DNA from: Paenisporosarcina indica
GTDB lineage: Bacteria; Bacillota; Bacilli; Bacillales_A; Planococcaceae
Direction of reading: 5' to 3'
DNA length: 64,000 bases
NCBI RefSeq assembly: GCF_001939075.1
Contig: NZ_MPTA01000007.1
Location: forward strand, 62,001 to 126,000
The notes under the pieces are model-generated. The model did no database searches. It had not been told where the DNA came from and was given only the letters and a program-made list of their open reading frames with translations. Shown one piece after another: positions 17,757-27,806 of the stretch. The position numbers and the translations under genes were made by a program. Position 1 is the stretch's first letter; each line of letters begins with the position of its first letter.

Positions 17757-17779
17757 AAAAAGCACCACCGAAGCGATGC
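17757..17779 (-). terminator. Terminator of argF
   Basis: On the minus strand GCATCGC pairs with GTGGTGC, including two G-T wobbles, around a TTCG tetraloop. A T5 tract follows. The 17412-17824 gap otherwise holds only the XRE promoter region and no gene I can support. Confidence 0.7.
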
Positions 17780-17824
17780 GTTGGGAAAATTGTGTCAAAG
17801 TTTTTAAACCAGATTAATTTTAAA

Positions 17825-18790
17825 TTATGAAAGGATTGAAGCCAAAATCGCTTTTTGTGCGTGCAGGCGATTTTCCGCTTGTTGAAACACAGCTGAGTGT
17901 GGGCCATCAATGATTGATGTTGCCACTTCTTCTTCACGATGCGCAGGTAGACAATGCAGAAATAAATAGTCCGGCTTTGCATGTTTTACGAGATTATCAT
18001 TTATTTGGTAACCCTCAAATGCCTTTAGTCGTGCTGCGGTTTCTTCTTCCTGGCCCATGCTGGTCCATACATCCGTATATATGACATCAGCGTTTGACAC
18101 TGCTTCGATGGGATTATTGGTCGTTAGAATGATAGAACCGTTTAATGTTGCGATTTTTTGCGCTTTACCTAAAATGGCATTGCTAATTTCAAACCCTTTT
18201 GGCGAAGCAATCGTTATGTCAACTCCGAGATGTGCACAAGCAATGATGAGAGAATGTGCCACATTATTGCCATCACCAACGTAAGCCAATTTTCGCCCTG
18301 ATAAGTGACCCTTTACTTCATAGATTGTTAATAAATCCGCAAGAGCCTGGCACGGATGAAAAAGATCGGTTAAGCCATTAATTACAGGTATTGTGGCTGC
18401 GTCTGCTAGTTCCTCAACCATTTTATGTGAATTCGCGCGTATCATAATACCGTCTAAATATCCGGAAAGAACCTTCCCAGTATCTGAAATGGGTTCACCT
18501 CGACCAATTTGCAAATCTCTTGCATGCATATACATTGCTTTTCCACCTAATTGATTCATCCCAACTTCAAATGAAATACGTGTACGTGTTGAATGTTTTT
18601 CAAAAATTAGTCCAAGTGTTTTTTCTGCAAGTAATGGAGGATAGACATTACTTTTGGCTAAGCCCTTCAGGTCAACTGCTAAATCCAACAATTGACCAAT
18701 TTCTTCTGATGAATAATCAAGCCAAGTAAGCAAATCTTTCCCTTTTAAACTTTCAACTACTTTTAAATTTACATATTCTAATAACTTCAC
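17825..18790 (-). CDS. argF: Ornithine carbamoyltransferase
   Basis: The protein is about 321 aa and carries the carbamoyl-phosphate motif STRTR (in [13 protein letters not shown]), [23 protein letters not shown] and the ornithine-loop [11 protein letters not shown]. It makes citrulline from ornithine and carbamoyl phosphate in arginine synthesis. The start chosen is the GTG at 18790, 5-6 nt after GGGGTGAT; an in-frame GTG at 18799 is less well placed. No other arginine genes are adjacent. An ARG-box-like sequence lies upstream. The gene is not at this location in B. subtilis. Confidence 0.93.
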   Translation of the reverse strand: MKLLEYVNLKVVESLKGKDLLTWLDYSSEEIGQLLDLAVDLKGLAKSNVYPPLLAEKTLGLIFEKHSTRTRISFEVGMNQLGGKAMYMHARDLQIGRGEPISDTGKVLSGYLDGIMIRANSHKMVEELADAATIPVINGLTDLFHPCQALADLLTIYEVKGHLSGRKLAYVGDGNNVAHSLIIACAHLGVDITIASPKGFEISNAILGKAQKIATLNGSIILTTNNPIEAVSNADVIYTDVWTSMGQEEETAARLKAFEGYQINDNLVKHAKPDYLFLHCLPAHREEEVATSIIDGPHSAVFQQAENRLHAQKAILASILS

Positions 18791-18824
18791 TAAAATCACC
18801 CCTATTAATAATTATGTAATTATT

Positions 18825-18840
18825 ATTATAAATATTCATA
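18825..18840 (-). promoter_or_regulatory. ARG-box-like operator upstream of argF
   Basis: TATGAATATTTATAAT resembles the Bacillus ArgR/AhrC half-site (CATGAATAAAAAT). It lies about 35 nt before the argF start in a very A/T-rich stretch, which raises the chance of coincidence. Confidence 0.35.
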
Positions 18841-18895
18841 ATATAAAAAACAAGTGCACATTAAAAGTAATAAATAATATACGTTTTCTGCCATT

Positions 18896-18925
18896 AAAAA
18901 AAGCATCGCCGAAGCGATGCTTTTT
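18896..18925 (-). terminator. Terminator of ysdC
   Basis: A 12-bp stem (AAAAAGCATCGC with GCGATGCTTTTT) has a CGAA loop on the plus strand (TTCG on the minus) and T-rich flanks. Confidence 0.85.
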
Positions 18926-18935
18926 GGAAAATCGT

Positions 18936-20024
18936 TTATTCAAATGTAATTCTATTTACCGTGTCGCGATCCAATTTCTTGATAACCTCAATAATTAACT
19001 TCACTGTATTTTCATAGTCATCACGATGTAAAATTCCTGCATGAGAATGGATGTAGCGAGTTGCGATTCCAATTGCCAATGAAGGAACTCCGTTAACAGT
19101 TAAGTGAATTGCCCCAGCATCAGTTCCGCCGCCAGGAATGCTTTCAAACTGATATGGAATGTTGTTTTCATCTGCAGTATCAACCACAAGATCACGTAAA
19201 CCTTTATGTGATACCATCGATGCATCAAATAACACGATTTGTGGACCTGCACCCATTTTACTTGTTGATTCTTTTGCTGTAATTCCGGGTGTATCTCCTG
19301 CAATACCAACGTCTACAGCAAAACCGATATCCGGTTTAATTTTTGTAGCAGCAGTCCTTGCACCACGTAGGCCAACCTCTTCTTGCACTGCACCTACCCC
19401 GTACACGATATTCGGGTGGCTCTCACCTTTCAAGCCTTTTAGCACATCGATAGCGATTGCACAGCCGATACGATTATCCCAAGCTTTTGCAAGAAGTAAT
19501 TTCTCGTTGTTCATGACAGAAAATTCAAAGTAAGGTGTGACCATATCTCCTGGTAATACGCCCCACTCCATCGCCTCTTCTTTCGAAGACGCACCGATGT
19601 CAATAAACATATCTTTGATATCAACCGGTTTTTTACGAGCTTCCGGAGATAAGATATGAGGCGGTTTTGAACCAATTACACCTGTAATTGAATCCCCTTT
19701 ACGCGTAACGATTGTCACTCGTTGAGCTAACATTACTTGTGACCACCAACCACCTACTGTTTGAAACTTCAAGAAGCCCTTGTCATCTATTTGTGAAATC
19801 ATGAATCCAACTTCATCCAAGTGGCCTGCAACCATGATTTTTGGGCCGTTTGCGTCGCCTACTTTTTCTGCGATTAAGCTCCCAAGGTTATCTGAATCCA
19901 TTCGATCAGCAAATGGCTCTATATATTTTCTCATTACATCTCGAGACTCACGTTCATTACCAGGAATTGCTTTTGCATCTGTCAATTCTTTCAGCATTGT
20001 GAGTGTTGCATCTAGCTTTGTCAT
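18936..20024 (-). CDS. ysdC: M42 family metallopeptidase YsdC
   Basis: This 362-aa protein is close to B. subtilis YsdC in length and order of motifs: [66 protein letters not shown] and TRYIHSHA. These carry the two-zinc ligands and the catalytic Glu of M42 aminopeptidases. It is a cytoplasmic aminopeptidase, sometimes mis-annotated as endoglucanase. The 20025-20095 gap upstream holds only its ribosome binding site and A/T-rich DNA. Confidence 0.92.
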   Translation of the reverse strand: MTKLDATLTMLKELTDAKAIPGNERESRDVMRKYIEPFADRMDSDNLGSLIAEKVGDANGPKIMVAGHLDEVGFMISQIDDKGFLKFQTVGGWWSQVMLAQRVTIVTRKGDSITGVIGSKPPHILSPEARKKPVDIKDMFIDIGASSKEEAMEWGVLPGDMVTPYFEFSVMNNEKLLLAKAWDNRIGCAIAIDVLKGLKGESHPNIVYGVGAVQEEVGLRGARTAATKIKPDIGFAVDVGIAGDTPGITAKESTSKMGAGPQIVLFDASMVSHKGLRDLVVDTADENNIPYQFESIPGGGTDAGAIHLTVNGVPSLAIGIATRYIHSHAGILHRDDYENTVKLIIEVIKKLDRDTVNRITFE

Positions 20025-20095
20025 TATTTCGCCCTCCTAAATATACTCTTCGAGTATTATTATAATGTAAAATCTGTCAGTATTCAAAATATTCT

Positions 20096-20581
20096 TTAAT
20101 AACCAGTGCGTTGTCGCTCATAATTTTTTTCGTTCTTCTCGAGGTAAGCTTGAAGTACTTCACTATGTGTAAATCCAAGGTTCGTAGCAATAGCTCCATA
20201 CCACGACCAAATGTCTTTATAATTGTCGTCTGTTGGTTCTAGTAAAAACTGATTGATGGATGATTGTGTATGTAAGAACAATAATGTGAGTGATTCATCC
20301 TCATGATTTTCTGGCCAGTTTTCTAAATCATTGAAATTCATTTCAATCCCTACTGATAATAGAAAATGAATAGAGTCGACATACTCTTCTAATAGGACGT
20401 CTTTTTCAGAAGGACCCTTGTCACTCCAGAACTTAAAGCAACGAGTTTCATTTGCAAGTTCAGCAAGTTCAATCAGAAGTGCAAGTCCTTTCTCCAAAAA
20501 CACATCATGAGATATGTTTTTCTCTGCCTGTATATATGTATCAAGCGATTTTTGCAATATAAAAAGTTTTTGTAAATTCAT
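20096..20581 (-). CDS. Dimeric dUTP diphosphatase
   Basis: The 161-aa all-alpha protein has the dUTPase_2 / MazG-like metal-binding pattern, with GLALLIELAELANETRCFKFW and a second acidic motif EEYVDSIHFLLSVGIEM. Enzymes of this family hydrolyse dUTP to dUMP, which keeps uracil out of DNA. The start is the ATG at 20581 behind GGGAGGAA. The upstream in-frame ATG at 20596 lies at that site. It is inserted between ysdB and ysdC relative to B. subtilis. Confidence 0.85.
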   Translation of the reverse strand: MNLQKLFILQKSLDTYIQAEKNISHDVFLEKGLALLIELAELANETRCFKFWSDKGPSEKDVLLEEYVDSIHFLLSVGIEMNFNDLENWPENHEDESLTLLFLHTQSSINQFLLEPTDDNYKDIWSWYGAIATNLGFTHSEVLQAYLEKNEKNYERQRTGY

Positions 20582-20618
20582 TGAAATTCCTCCCATAATT
20601 AAATATTAGCATTTATCT

Positions 20619-20644
20619 TGAAACCAAGTGTCTTTTAACACGTA
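20619..20644 (+). promoter_or_regulatory. Sigma-W promoter of ysdB
   Basis: TGAAAC (20619-20624), a 16-nt spacer and CGTA (20641-20644) match the sigma-W ECF promoter consensus. It lies 37 nt before the ysdB start, and ysdB is known as a sigma-W pathway gene in B. subtilis. Confidence 0.8.
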
Positions 20645-20680
20645 TACCATAGTAACATGTCTGCACATAGGGGGTTCATT

Positions 20681-21061
20681 ATGATTGTGATATTGATTCG
20701 TTTTTTGATTGTTGCATTAATCATCTATTTATTCTATCGTGGAATTGCTTATTTAATGGATCCGAAACGCAAACTTGATGATGCACGTAAGCATAGCTCT
20801 TATTATTTTTATGATGATAGAAAAAATGTTCGAAAGAACTTTTTCATTACTTACAAAGGTGCACTATTTGAAGGGGAGAAATATCTAGGTACCACTAAAA
20901 CTGCTCTTGAAATTGTTTCTATTTTTGTTTGGTCCAAAGATCCCATGGAGTTACAAGGTTTTACGCGTGACGACTTCTTATTTATGGAAAAAGAAATTTT
21001 GAAAAATTATCCCGATGCCGGCATTAGTTGGAAAAACCCAATCGAACAATTGATGAAATAA
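20681..21061 (+). CDS. ysdB: Sigma-W pathway protein YsdB
   Basis: This 126-aa protein has one N-terminal membrane helix (IVILIRFLIVALIIYLFYRG) and a soluble tail with RKNFFITYKGALFEGEKYLG. Its length is close to B. subtilis YsdB (about 130), which is needed for proper sigma-W activity through an unknown mechanism. The start is the ATG at 20681 with GGGGG 6 nt upstream. It is divergent from the dUTPase gene and has its own ECF-type promoter. Confidence 0.88.
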   Translation: MIVILIRFLIVALIIYLFYRGIAYLMDPKRKLDDARKHSSYYFYDDRKNVRKNFFITYKGALFEGEKYLGTTKTALEIVSIFVWSKDPMELQGFTRDDFLFMEKEILKNYPDAGISWKNPIEQLMK

Positions 21062-21066
21062 CCAAG

Positions 21067-21104
21067 AAAACCGACACAAATGAACAATTGTGTCGGTTTT
21101 TTTT
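21067..21104. terminator. Bidirectional terminator between ysdB and ysdA
   Basis: A 13-bp stem (AAAACCGACACAA with TTGTGTCGGTTTT) is followed by a T8 run on the plus strand and by a short T-rich end on the minus strand. Confidence 0.88.
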
Positions 21105-21125
21105 AGCCATGCGGAATTGGTGTTT

Positions 21126-21416
21126 TCAGACGTCACTTCCAAAAGTTTTATATGCCCAAATCAATAAGGCTATTTGGGCAATGGCTAGTAGGGTAAAGCC
21201 AATTCGGAAAGAGAGGTGTTTCGTTTTATGACGATATGTAATCATTCCGAGATAAGCACCCAAACCGCCACCAAAGATTGCAAATTTCCATAGTGTCCGT
21301 TCTGGCACGCGACGTTTGCCTGCTCGTGCTGCAGCTTTGTCATGTCCCATGATGAAATAAGTAATGATTGACATGACGATGTAAAATCCGATAATAATAA
21401 TAATAATTGGACTCAT
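21126..21416 (-). CDS. ysdA: DUF1294 family membrane protein YsdA
   Basis: The 96-aa protein has three hydrophobic segments and the DUF1294 signature GHDKAAARAGKRRVPERTLW, then FGGGLGAYLGM and RHKTKH. Function is unknown. It follows rplT as in B. subtilis. GGAGGAGGGG precedes the ATG. Confidence 0.88.
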   Translation of the reverse strand: MSPIIIIIIGFYIVMSIITYFIMGHDKAAARAGKRRVPERTLWKFAIFGGGLGAYLGMITYRHKTKHLSFRIGFTLLAIAQIALLIWAYKTFGSDV

Positions 21417-21581
21417 ATTTCCCCTCCTCCAATACGATCTTGCAATATAGTGTTTTTATCTATTAATCATTTATCTATATGTTTAGGTTTTTTTAAAGAA
21501 TGCATAGAAAACGCGAGAGTGCATGTGCAGCAAGCGCAACTATTCAATAAACAACAGGATCGTATAATAGAGCTTAAGTAT

Positions 21582-21615
21582 AAAAAAAGACTGACGGAAA
21601 ATCCATCAGTCTTTT
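21582..21615 (-). terminator. Terminator of infC-rpmI-rplT
   Basis: On the minus strand AAAAGACTGAtGGA pairs with TCCgTCAGTCTTTT and is followed by further T residues. Confidence 0.85.
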
Positions 21616-21627
21616 GTGTATTTAAAA

Positions 21628-21987
21628 CTAGTTGTTCATTGATTTTTTAGCAGCATCTGCTAATTGTGTGAATGCAGCTGCATCAGTAACAGCTAGATCA
21701 GCTAACATTTTACGGTTAACTTCGATACCAGCTAATTTCAAACCGTGCATTAAACGGCTATAAGAAAGACCATTCATGCGTGCTGCCGCGTTGATACGTG
21801 TAATCCATAATCTACGGAAGTCACGTTTTTTGTTGCGACGGTCACGGTAAGCATAGTTACCTGATTTCATAACTGCTTGGTTTGCTACTTTATATAATAA
21901 TTTTTTAGCTCCGTAATAACCTTTAGCTAATTTCAAGACTTTCTTACGACGTCTTTTTGTTACTGGTGTGCTTTTTACGCGTGGCAT
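21628..21987 (-). CDS. rplT: 50S ribosomal protein L20
   Basis: This 119-aa, strongly basic protein begins [19 protein letters not shown] with [22 protein letters not shown] and INAAAR motifs of L20. It is an early 23S rRNA-binding protein and, in B. subtilis, represses the operon by binding the leader before infC. Last gene of infC-rpmI-rplT. Confidence 0.97.
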   Translation of the reverse strand: MPRVKSTPVTKRRRKKVLKLAKGYYGAKKLLYKVANQAVMKSGNYAYRDRRNKKRDFRRLWITRINAAARMNGLSYSRLMHGLKLAGIEVNRKMLADLAVTDAAAFTQLADAAKKSMNN

Positions 21988-22031
21988 AATAATTACCTCC
22001 TGCTATTATTTCGAACGATTAATTTTGTGTA

Positions 22032-22232
22032 TTATTTCATGTAAGCGATTAGTGATTTGATACGTTTGTAATCTCCTGAAGAAACTAGTCCACCCTTACG
22101 AAGTTTACGTTTTGCTTTTGTAGACTTGTTAGCGAATAAGTGACTGCGGTATGCGCTTGCACGTCTAATTTTTCCAGAACCAGTCTTTTTAAAACGCTTA
22201 GCCGCGCCGCGGTGAGTTTTCATTTTTGGCAT
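22032..22232 (-). CDS. rpmI: 50S ribosomal protein L35
   Basis: The 66-aa protein has the L35 pattern [20 protein letters not shown] and ends SLIAYMK. It lies between infC and rplT, 30 nt after infC. AGGAGG precedes the ATG. Confidence 0.97.
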   Translation of the reverse strand: MPKMKTHRGAAKRFKKTGSGKIRRASAYRSHLFANKSTKAKRKLRKGGLVSSGDYKRIKSLIAYMK

Positions 22233-22262
22233 GTCGAATTCCTCCTAAACTGTTCGTCAATC

Positions 22263-22781
22263 TTACTTTTTCTCGTTCTTAGGTTGAAGAACCAAGAACA
22301 TGCTACGGCCTTCCATCTTCGGTTTTTGTTCAACCGTCGATACTTCAGCACAAGCTTCAGCAAAGCGATCTAATACGCGCTGGCCAATTTCTTTATGCGT
22401 AATTGCACGGCCTTTAAAACGAATTGAAGCCTTAACTTTGTCGCCTTTTTCAAGGAATTTAATCGCGTTACGTAACTTCGTTTGGAAATCATGCTCATCG
22501 ATTGTAGGGCTCAGACGAACCTCTTTCATTACGATAATCTTTTGATTTTTACGAACTTCACGATCTTTCTTTTGATTCTCAAACTTGAATTTACCATAGT
22601 CCATGATACGTGCGACTGGTGGCTTGGCTTGAGGGGCCACAAGGACAAGATCCAAATTAACGTTAGCCGCGATCTCAAGCGCTTCGTTACGTGTTTTAAC
22701 TCCTAATTGTTCACCATTTTGGTCAATAATTCGTAGTTCACGTGCGCGAATGCCATCGTTTACATACATGTCTTTGCTAAT
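22263..22781 (-). CDS. infC: Translation initiation factor IF-3
   Basis: This 172-aa protein has the IF-3 N-domain ([37 protein letters not shown]) and C-domain ([37 protein letters not shown]). The family start is an AUU, and here ATT AGC AAA GAC begins at 22781 with GGAGG 9 nt upstream. No ATG is suitably placed. The AUU start lets IF-3 repress its own translation in organisms where this was tested. A longer frame from an upstream ATG would run through the ribosome binding site. Confidence 0.95.
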   Translation of the reverse strand: MSKDMYVNDGIRARELRIIDQNGEQLGVKTRNEALEIAANVNLDLVLVAPQAKPPVARIMDYGKFKFENQKKDREVRKNQKIIVMKEVRLSPTIDEHDFQTKLRNAIKFLEKGDKVKASIRFKGRAITHKEIGQRVLDRFAEACAEVSTVEQKPKMEGRSMFLVLQPKNEKK

Positions 22782-22844
22782 AGTAATCCACCTCCAGGTA
22801 GTGTCGCGAATACATGGTTTGGGCATATCTCTCGAATAGGAAAT

Positions 22845-23060
22845 CCTATAGAGTCAGTTACGCCGTTCCGGGCCAATAAAAAAACGGACGGACATTTAAA
22901 TAGATGTCCGCCCGCCGATATATGCAAGTACAACTCTGTACGTTACGTTCAATCGTGTGCCGACCTGTCAACGACTTCTAGTGTCGATCAGGTGAGAAGC
23001 GGGCAGCCTCTGCTTATACCACAAACTTTGTATTCATTAACCTAAATAACAATATCACAT
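22845..23060 (-). ncRNA. L20 leader of infC-rpmI-rplT
   Basis: About 220 nt of non-coding, GC-richer sequence separates thrS from infC. It holds several stems and ends in a strong hairpin (CGGGCGGACAT with ATGTCCGTCCG, 22914-22885) and a T7 tract. Position and architecture match the L20 leader of Firmicutes, in which L20 stabilises premature termination. Boundaries are approximate, since the class was recognised by context. Confidence 0.75.
22878..22914 (-). terminator. Attenuator terminator in the infC leader
   Basis: An 11-bp stem containing one G-T or mismatch position closes an 8-nt loop, followed by seven T residues, about 95 nt before the infC start. Confidence 0.85.
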
Positions 23061-23083
23061 AGAATTTCTTGTGTCAACAAAGT

Positions 23084-25012
23084 TTAGCTAATTTCTTGTA
23101 AAATGCTAGAAAGGAAGTCCTCAAATGAAATACTTGCAGAGTTTTGTTCCCCATACTTACGGACGTTTACAAAGCCGCTTTCAAGTTCTTTATCTCCAAG
23201 CACCAACATGTAAGGGATTTTTTGCATTTGTGCCTCTCGAATTTTGTATCCGAGTTTTTCTTCACGTTCATCCATCTCCACACGCAACCCTGCTGCTTGA
23301 AGTTTTTCAATGACTCCTTTTGCGTAATCGAAGTGAACTTCATTTGATACTGGAATAACTTGTACTTGAACCGGCGCCAACCAGGTTGGGAAAGCACCTT
23401 TATATTCCTCGATTAAGAAAGCAACAAAACGCTCCATCGTTGAAACAACGCCACGGTGAATAACGACTGGGCGATGTTGTTTCCCATCCTCACCGATATA
23501 CGATAGATCGAATTTTTCTGGCAGTAAGAAGTCAAGTTGAACAGTTGATAATGTTTCCTCTTTACCTATTGCAGTTTTGACCATGACATCCAACTTAGGA
23601 CCATAGAACGCGGCTTCCCCATCAGCTTCGTAGTAATCCAGTCCAAGCTCATCCATCGCTTCTTTCAGCATGCTTTGTGCTTTGTTCCACATATTGTCAT
23701 CATCAAAATATTTTTCTGTATCTGCTGGATCACGATAAGACAAACGATATGAATAATCATTGATGTTAAAGTCTTTATATACATCGATAACTAATTGAAC
23801 TACACGTTTTAACTCATCTTTAATTTGATCGGGACGAACGAAGATGTGTGCATCGTTCAATGTCATCCCACGAACTCGTTGAAGTCCTGATAATGCTCCA
23901 GACATTTCATAACGGTGCATTGTACCAAGTTCAGCTATACGTATCGGTAAGTTACGGTATGAATGAATGCCGTTTTTGTAAATCATCATATGATGTGGGC
24001 AGTTCATTGGACGCAATACTAGATCTTCGTTATCCATACTCATTACCGGGAACATATCGTCTTGATAATGATCCCAGTGACCACTTGTTTTGTATAATTC
24101 CACGCTACCCATTACTGGAGTGTAGACGTGATCGTATCCTAGTTTCACTTCTTTATCTACAATATAGCGTTCAATGATTCGACGAATTGTTGCTCCTTTA
24201 GGCAACCACATCGGCAAACCTTGACCAACCTTTTGTGAGTTCATGAACAAGTTAAGTTCTTTCCCGATTTTACGGTGATCGCGCTCTTTTGCTTCTTCAA
24301 GCATTTTCAAATGTGCGGATAATTCATCTTTAGTGAAGAACGCCGTACCATAAATGCGTTGAAGCATTTTATTATCGCTATTTCCACGCCAGTAAGCACC
24401 AGCAATACTCAATAGTTTAAATTCTTTTAATTTCCCAGTCGTTGGTACATGTACACCACGACAAAGGTCGAAGAACTCACCTTGTTCATATATGGAGACT
24501 TGCTCATCTTCTGGGATGGCCTCCAATAATTCGAGTTTATATTCATCATCAATTGCTTTGAACTTTTCAAATGCTTCCGCACGTGAAACATCATGACGCA
24601 CGATTTCAATGTTCTCGTTGATGATTTTTTTCATTTCTTTTTCAATCAACAGCAAGTCTTCAGCTGTAATTGGTTGTGGAGAATCGATATCGTAATAGAA
24701 TCCATTTTCAATTACCGGACCTACACCTAATTTTACGTCTTTGAAAAGTCGTTTTACTGCTTGTGCCAAGACATGCGCTGAACTATGTCGCAACATTTCT
24801 AGTGCTTCAGCTGAACCTGGAGTGACAATCGCAATTGCACCGTCATGTTGTAGCGGTGCTTTCAAATCTACTAGTTGGTTATCTAGTTGACCAGCTAACG
24901 CTTTTTTGCGAAGGCCAGGGCTGATTGAAGCTGCAACGTCTTCCGTTGTTGTGCCTTTCGGGAACTCCTTTATCGCGCCATCTGGAAATTTTAATGAAAT
25001 CATTTCTGACAT
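23084..25012 (-). CDS. thrS: Threonine-tRNA ligase
   Basis: The 642-aa enzyme (B. subtilis 643) has an N-terminal TGS domain ([21 protein letters not shown]), an editing domain ([11 protein letters not shown] with later CRGVHV), a class II catalytic core ([23 protein letters not shown]) and an anticodon-binding domain. The start is the ATG at 25012 with GGAG upstream. An upstream extension to 25054 lacks support. It is controlled by the T-box leader that follows in this list. Confidence 0.96.
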   Translation of the reverse strand: MSEMISLKFPDGAIKEFPKGTTTEDVAASISPGLRKKALAGQLDNQLVDLKAPLQHDGAIAIVTPGSAEALEMLRHSSAHVLAQAVKRLFKDVKLGVGPVIENGFYYDIDSPQPITAEDLLLIEKEMKKIINENIEIVRHDVSRAEAFEKFKAIDDEYKLELLEAIPEDEQVSIYEQGEFFDLCRGVHVPTTGKLKEFKLLSIAGAYWRGNSDNKMLQRIYGTAFFTKDELSAHLKMLEEAKERDHRKIGKELNLFMNSQKVGQGLPMWLPKGATIRRIIERYIVDKEVKLGYDHVYTPVMGSVELYKTSGHWDHYQDDMFPVMSMDNEDLVLRPMNCPHHMMIYKNGIHSYRNLPIRIAELGTMHRYEMSGALSGLQRVRGMTLNDAHIFVRPDQIKDELKRVVQLVIDVYKDFNINDYSYRLSYRDPADTEKYFDDDNMWNKAQSMLKEAMDELGLDYYEADGEAAFYGPKLDVMVKTAIGKEETLSTVQLDFLLPEKFDLSYIGEDGKQHRPVVIHRGVVSTMERFVAFLIEEYKGAFPTWLAPVQVQVIPVSNEVHFDYAKGVIEKLQAAGLRVEMDEREEKLGYKIREAQMQKIPYMLVLGDKELESGFVNVRKYGEQNSASISFEDFLSSILQEIS

Positions 25013-25107
25013 GCTGAACACTCCTTTTTTTGATGATGTTCGAAAAGTCCGCAAATGCTTGCTCCTCTATGAACGCTCATTTTAGTTGTTTTGTTAAAAA
25101 TTGAACG

Positions 25108-25376
25108 CAAAAAAACCCCGTCCTATGAAAGGGACGAGGTTTGAGTTCGTGGTTCCACCCTTCTTCCTTCTGATTAGTCACAGGACTAAGAAGACGAAGC
25201 TTTGAGTCGGCTAACGGGCCGTTACCGTCAACAGTTACTGTTATTTCACTGATGCTGCTCCGAGGTGGTAAAATGATCGTCGTACTTAAGAAGCTTCCAG
25301 CCATGGCTTCTCTCTCTAGAAAGTCGTACAAACAAATATTGTCCTCTTCTTGGCATTTTATTATTGGTATGAGCAT
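25108..25376 (-). ncRNA. T-box leader of thrS
   Basis: The minus strand carries AAGGGTGGAACCACG (25161-25147), the T-box, followed by a terminator (CCTCGTCC with GGACGGGG, 25138-25115) and a T7 tract. ACC (Thr) at 25269-25267, in TTTACCACC, is the likely specifier codon. Uncharged tRNA-Thr would allow read-through. A possible promoter (TTGCAT, 17 nt, TAAATA) lies near 25375-25405, but the -10 is poor. The 25013-25456 gap holds nothing else. Confidence 0.92.
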
Positions 25377-25456
25377 ATTTTACGCTTGCATAAACTTAAA
25401 TGCAACTCTTAATTTAAATTAAACTCAAAATATTTATTTTATTTAATTGACCCGTT

Positions 25457-26401
25457 TTATTGATTGATTCGTCTATTTTTCCCGGTTAACTTGATCGGAA
25501 CGGTTGTAGAAACAATTCGTTCCATGATTCTTCCGGCTTTCACTGAATCCTGATCCCCTTTAGCTGTCGTAGCCAAATGGGCTTCAAGTTCTTTGAAGTC
25601 GAGGTTAGAGGTTATGAAGGTAGGAAGATTTTCAGCCATTCGATAATGGAAAATGGTTCCTAATATTTCATCTCTAGTCCAAGGAGACATGGTTTCAGCA
25701 CCAATATCGTCTAACATTAATACAGGTGCTTTTTTCACATAATCGACTTTTTCGTGAACGGTTTGATCTTGTATTGAATTTTTCATTTCTTTTAAAAACT
25801 CTGGGACATATACCAAAACAGTTTGGATATGCATACTAGCTAATTCATTTGCTATTGCACCCAGCAAATACGATTTACCAACACCAAACTTGCCAAATAA
25901 ATATAAGCCTTTTGCTGGTACCTCACCAGTTTCTCTAATAGCATTAATAAATTTATTGGCAGCGACACCTGCAATGATCCGTCCATCTTCATCAAAATCC
26001 ACATCTTCTAATCGTGCCTTTAAGACATCTTTTGGCATGTGCATGCTAGAGATCATTTTTGATACAAGGTTTCGCTTATCCTCCACTAATTTTTGTGAAC
26101 ATTGAACATAATCCAAATCAATCATTCCACGAGTTAATACTAGCTTCGGAATAAACCCTTTCATCATGTTTTTACATTCCCTAACAGAAGGACAGTCATG
26201 ACAGTCCTGTTTTTGACCAGAAAATTCATAGAGTTTTATAAGTCCTCGATCAACCACAGATTTAGTAATTTGTTGGTCGTTCTCAGAAATAAACTTCTGA
26301 ACGCTAGGATCTTCTATGATTTCATTTCGAACTGACTCATAACGAGTTGAAAAGTCCGGAGATTTAATGACTCGTTTTAAAGTTTCATTAATAGGTTCCA
26401 A
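25457..26401 (-). CDS. dnaI: Primosomal helicase loader DnaI
   Basis: This 314-aa AAA+ protein has an N-terminal zinc-binding domain (CHDCPSVRECKNM) and a C-terminal ATPase with Walker A GKFGVGKSY (about residue 168) and Walker B PVLMLDDIGAE. DnaI loads the replicative helicase DnaC during initiation and restart in Bacillus. The start is a TTG right after the dnaB stop, with AGGTGA upstream. It is the third gene of nrdR-dnaB-dnaI. Confidence 0.95.
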   Translation of the reverse strand: MEPINETLKRVIKSPDFSTRYESVRNEIIEDPSVQKFISENDQQITKSVVDRGLIKLYEFSGQKQDCHDCPSVRECKNMMKGFIPKLVLTRGMIDLDYVQCSQKLVEDKRNLVSKMISSMHMPKDVLKARLEDVDFDEDGRIIAGVAANKFINAIRETGEVPAKGLYLFGKFGVGKSYLLGAIANELASMHIQTVLVYVPEFLKEMKNSIQDQTVHEKVDYVKKAPVLMLDDIGAETMSPWTRDEILGTIFHYRMAENLPTFITSNLDFKELEAHLATTAKGDQDSVKAGRIMERIVSTTVPIKLTGKNRRINQ

Positions 26402-26402
26402 A

Positions 26403-27785
26403 CTAATTCACCTTTCCTTCTTTTATGCCTAATTCTTCAAGAAGTTTTCTACGTTGTTCTTTTAATTCAGGAGAAACTGTATTCTCTGTTACTGAATTCG
26501 TGTCACGCTCTTCTTTTGCTTTAAAGAACCATTCTGGCACTTTCTCTTCGCGCACATTTTTCCGCTTATATGGTGCTGCTGGTGTTTTAGCAGCATTTTG
26601 CCATTCCATGTATTGATCATGTTCTTTCCTTGAAATCTCAATAGCTTGCTCTGCAGTTTGTATATTTTCGCGCTGCCAATGGGCTGCAATTTTATGCACG
26701 TAATTTTTATTTAATTTCTTTTTCGCCCTGATTAATACAAATTGCAATAAGACATTTACTACAGCTGGAGGAAAACCATATTTAAAAATGAGCTCATTCG
26801 CTAAATCAACTTCTACTGGAAGAGGCTCATTCCCATTTGAAATATCGCGTAATACTTCAAGAGGCGGTGTTTCTTCCATATACTTAATTAATGCTTGATC
26901 TTTTGAAGGCTTGCCCTCTTGTGGCACGGCTTCCGATTGTTGCTCCAATTTCTGAGTAATCCGCGGTGGTTTTGATGAAATTGATAGTTTGTAATAATCA
27001 GCGGCAGTTTTTTTCAAACGTTCTTCTGTAATCCGATTTTGATCATCAATAGCCATCATTAATACTTTTTGCATATCAATGGCATTTAACGAATATAAAA
27101 AAGCCACTTTCGCAATTAGTTCTTTGATCGGTAAAGTAAGAACGTTTGAAGGAATCATGACATCTGATAATCCTGATTTCAGTAAATCAAAATCGAAATC
27201 CAGAGAGTATAAAGGTAATTTTTTTGGTCGACTCGGTTGGTCCAGTTGTTCAGGCGTGAAAATGTGACTCAGCTTCGTGTAATCATGATTACTTTTAAAG
27301 ACGTCTTGTAGATCTCGTGAGACATTTTCATAACCGCTCTGCAACAGGGGTTTCTTCACAAATCGTTCCCGTATTCGTAAATATGCTTTTTCATGAATGA
27401 CGCTGTATAAAGATGTCGCTAGTATCGGTTCACTAAAAAACGTAGCAGCATCCAAGGGAGATAGTATTTCATATATAAACGTGCGTTTTAATTCATTATC
27501 TTTTTTCCACGATTTCATCAACCCAATTGCTTCCAAAGCAACGCGAGCATCAAATATTTTTTTCAACGACATGTTCAAGACGTCCATCAAATAATAATGG
27601 GTCAATTCTTCAACCGTTTGAGCTTCCGATTCTGACCACAAAGTAAAGTACAAACTCATGGCATCTGAACCTACAATCGGTTTATACAACATTGTCACTA
27701 GATGACGATCCCTATCAGCAAGTGGGTATGGCATTTGGATGATGAAGCTATCGACTGGTTGAAGTTCTTTAAATAATAGTTGCAT
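26403..27785 (-). CDS. dnaB: Replication initiation and membrane attachment protein DnaB
   Basis: This 460-aa protein has the DnaB/DnaD winged-helix N-terminal region (about 10-130) and a C-terminal DnaB_2/DnaD-like helical domain (LANELIFKYGFPPAVVNVLL, NKNYVHKIAAHWQRENI). It cooperates with DnaD and DnaI to load the helicase. GGAGG lies upstream of the ATG. It sits in the conserved nrdR-dnaB-dnaI order. Confidence 0.92.
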   Translation of the reverse strand: MQLLFKELQPVDSFIIQMPYPLADRDRHLVTMLYKPIVGSDAMSLYFTLWSESEAQTVEELTHYYLMDVLNMSLKKIFDARVALEAIGLMKSWKKDNELKRTFIYEILSPLDAATFFSEPILATSLYSVIHEKAYLRIRERFVKKPLLQSGYENVSRDLQDVFKSNHDYTKLSHIFTPEQLDQPSRPKKLPLYSLDFDFDLLKSGLSDVMIPSNVLTLPIKELIAKVAFLYSLNAIDMQKVLMMAIDDQNRITEERLKKTAADYYKLSISSKPPRITQKLEQQSEAVPQEGKPSKDQALIKYMEETPPLEVLRDISNGNEPLPVEVDLANELIFKYGFPPAVVNVLLQFVLIRAKKKLNKNYVHKIAAHWQRENIQTAEQAIEISRKEHDQYMEWQNAAKTPAAPYKRKNVREEKVPEWFFKAKEERDTNSVTENTVSPELKEQRRKLLEELGIKEGKVN

Positions 27786-27806
27786 ACCACATCGTCCTCC
27801 AAGTCC

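Noticed and set aside
17430-17982. Two minus-strand frames (74 and 113 codons) between the XRE gene and argF
   Set aside because: One overlaps the XRE promoter, the other lies antiphase within argF and its terminator; neither has a ribosome binding site.
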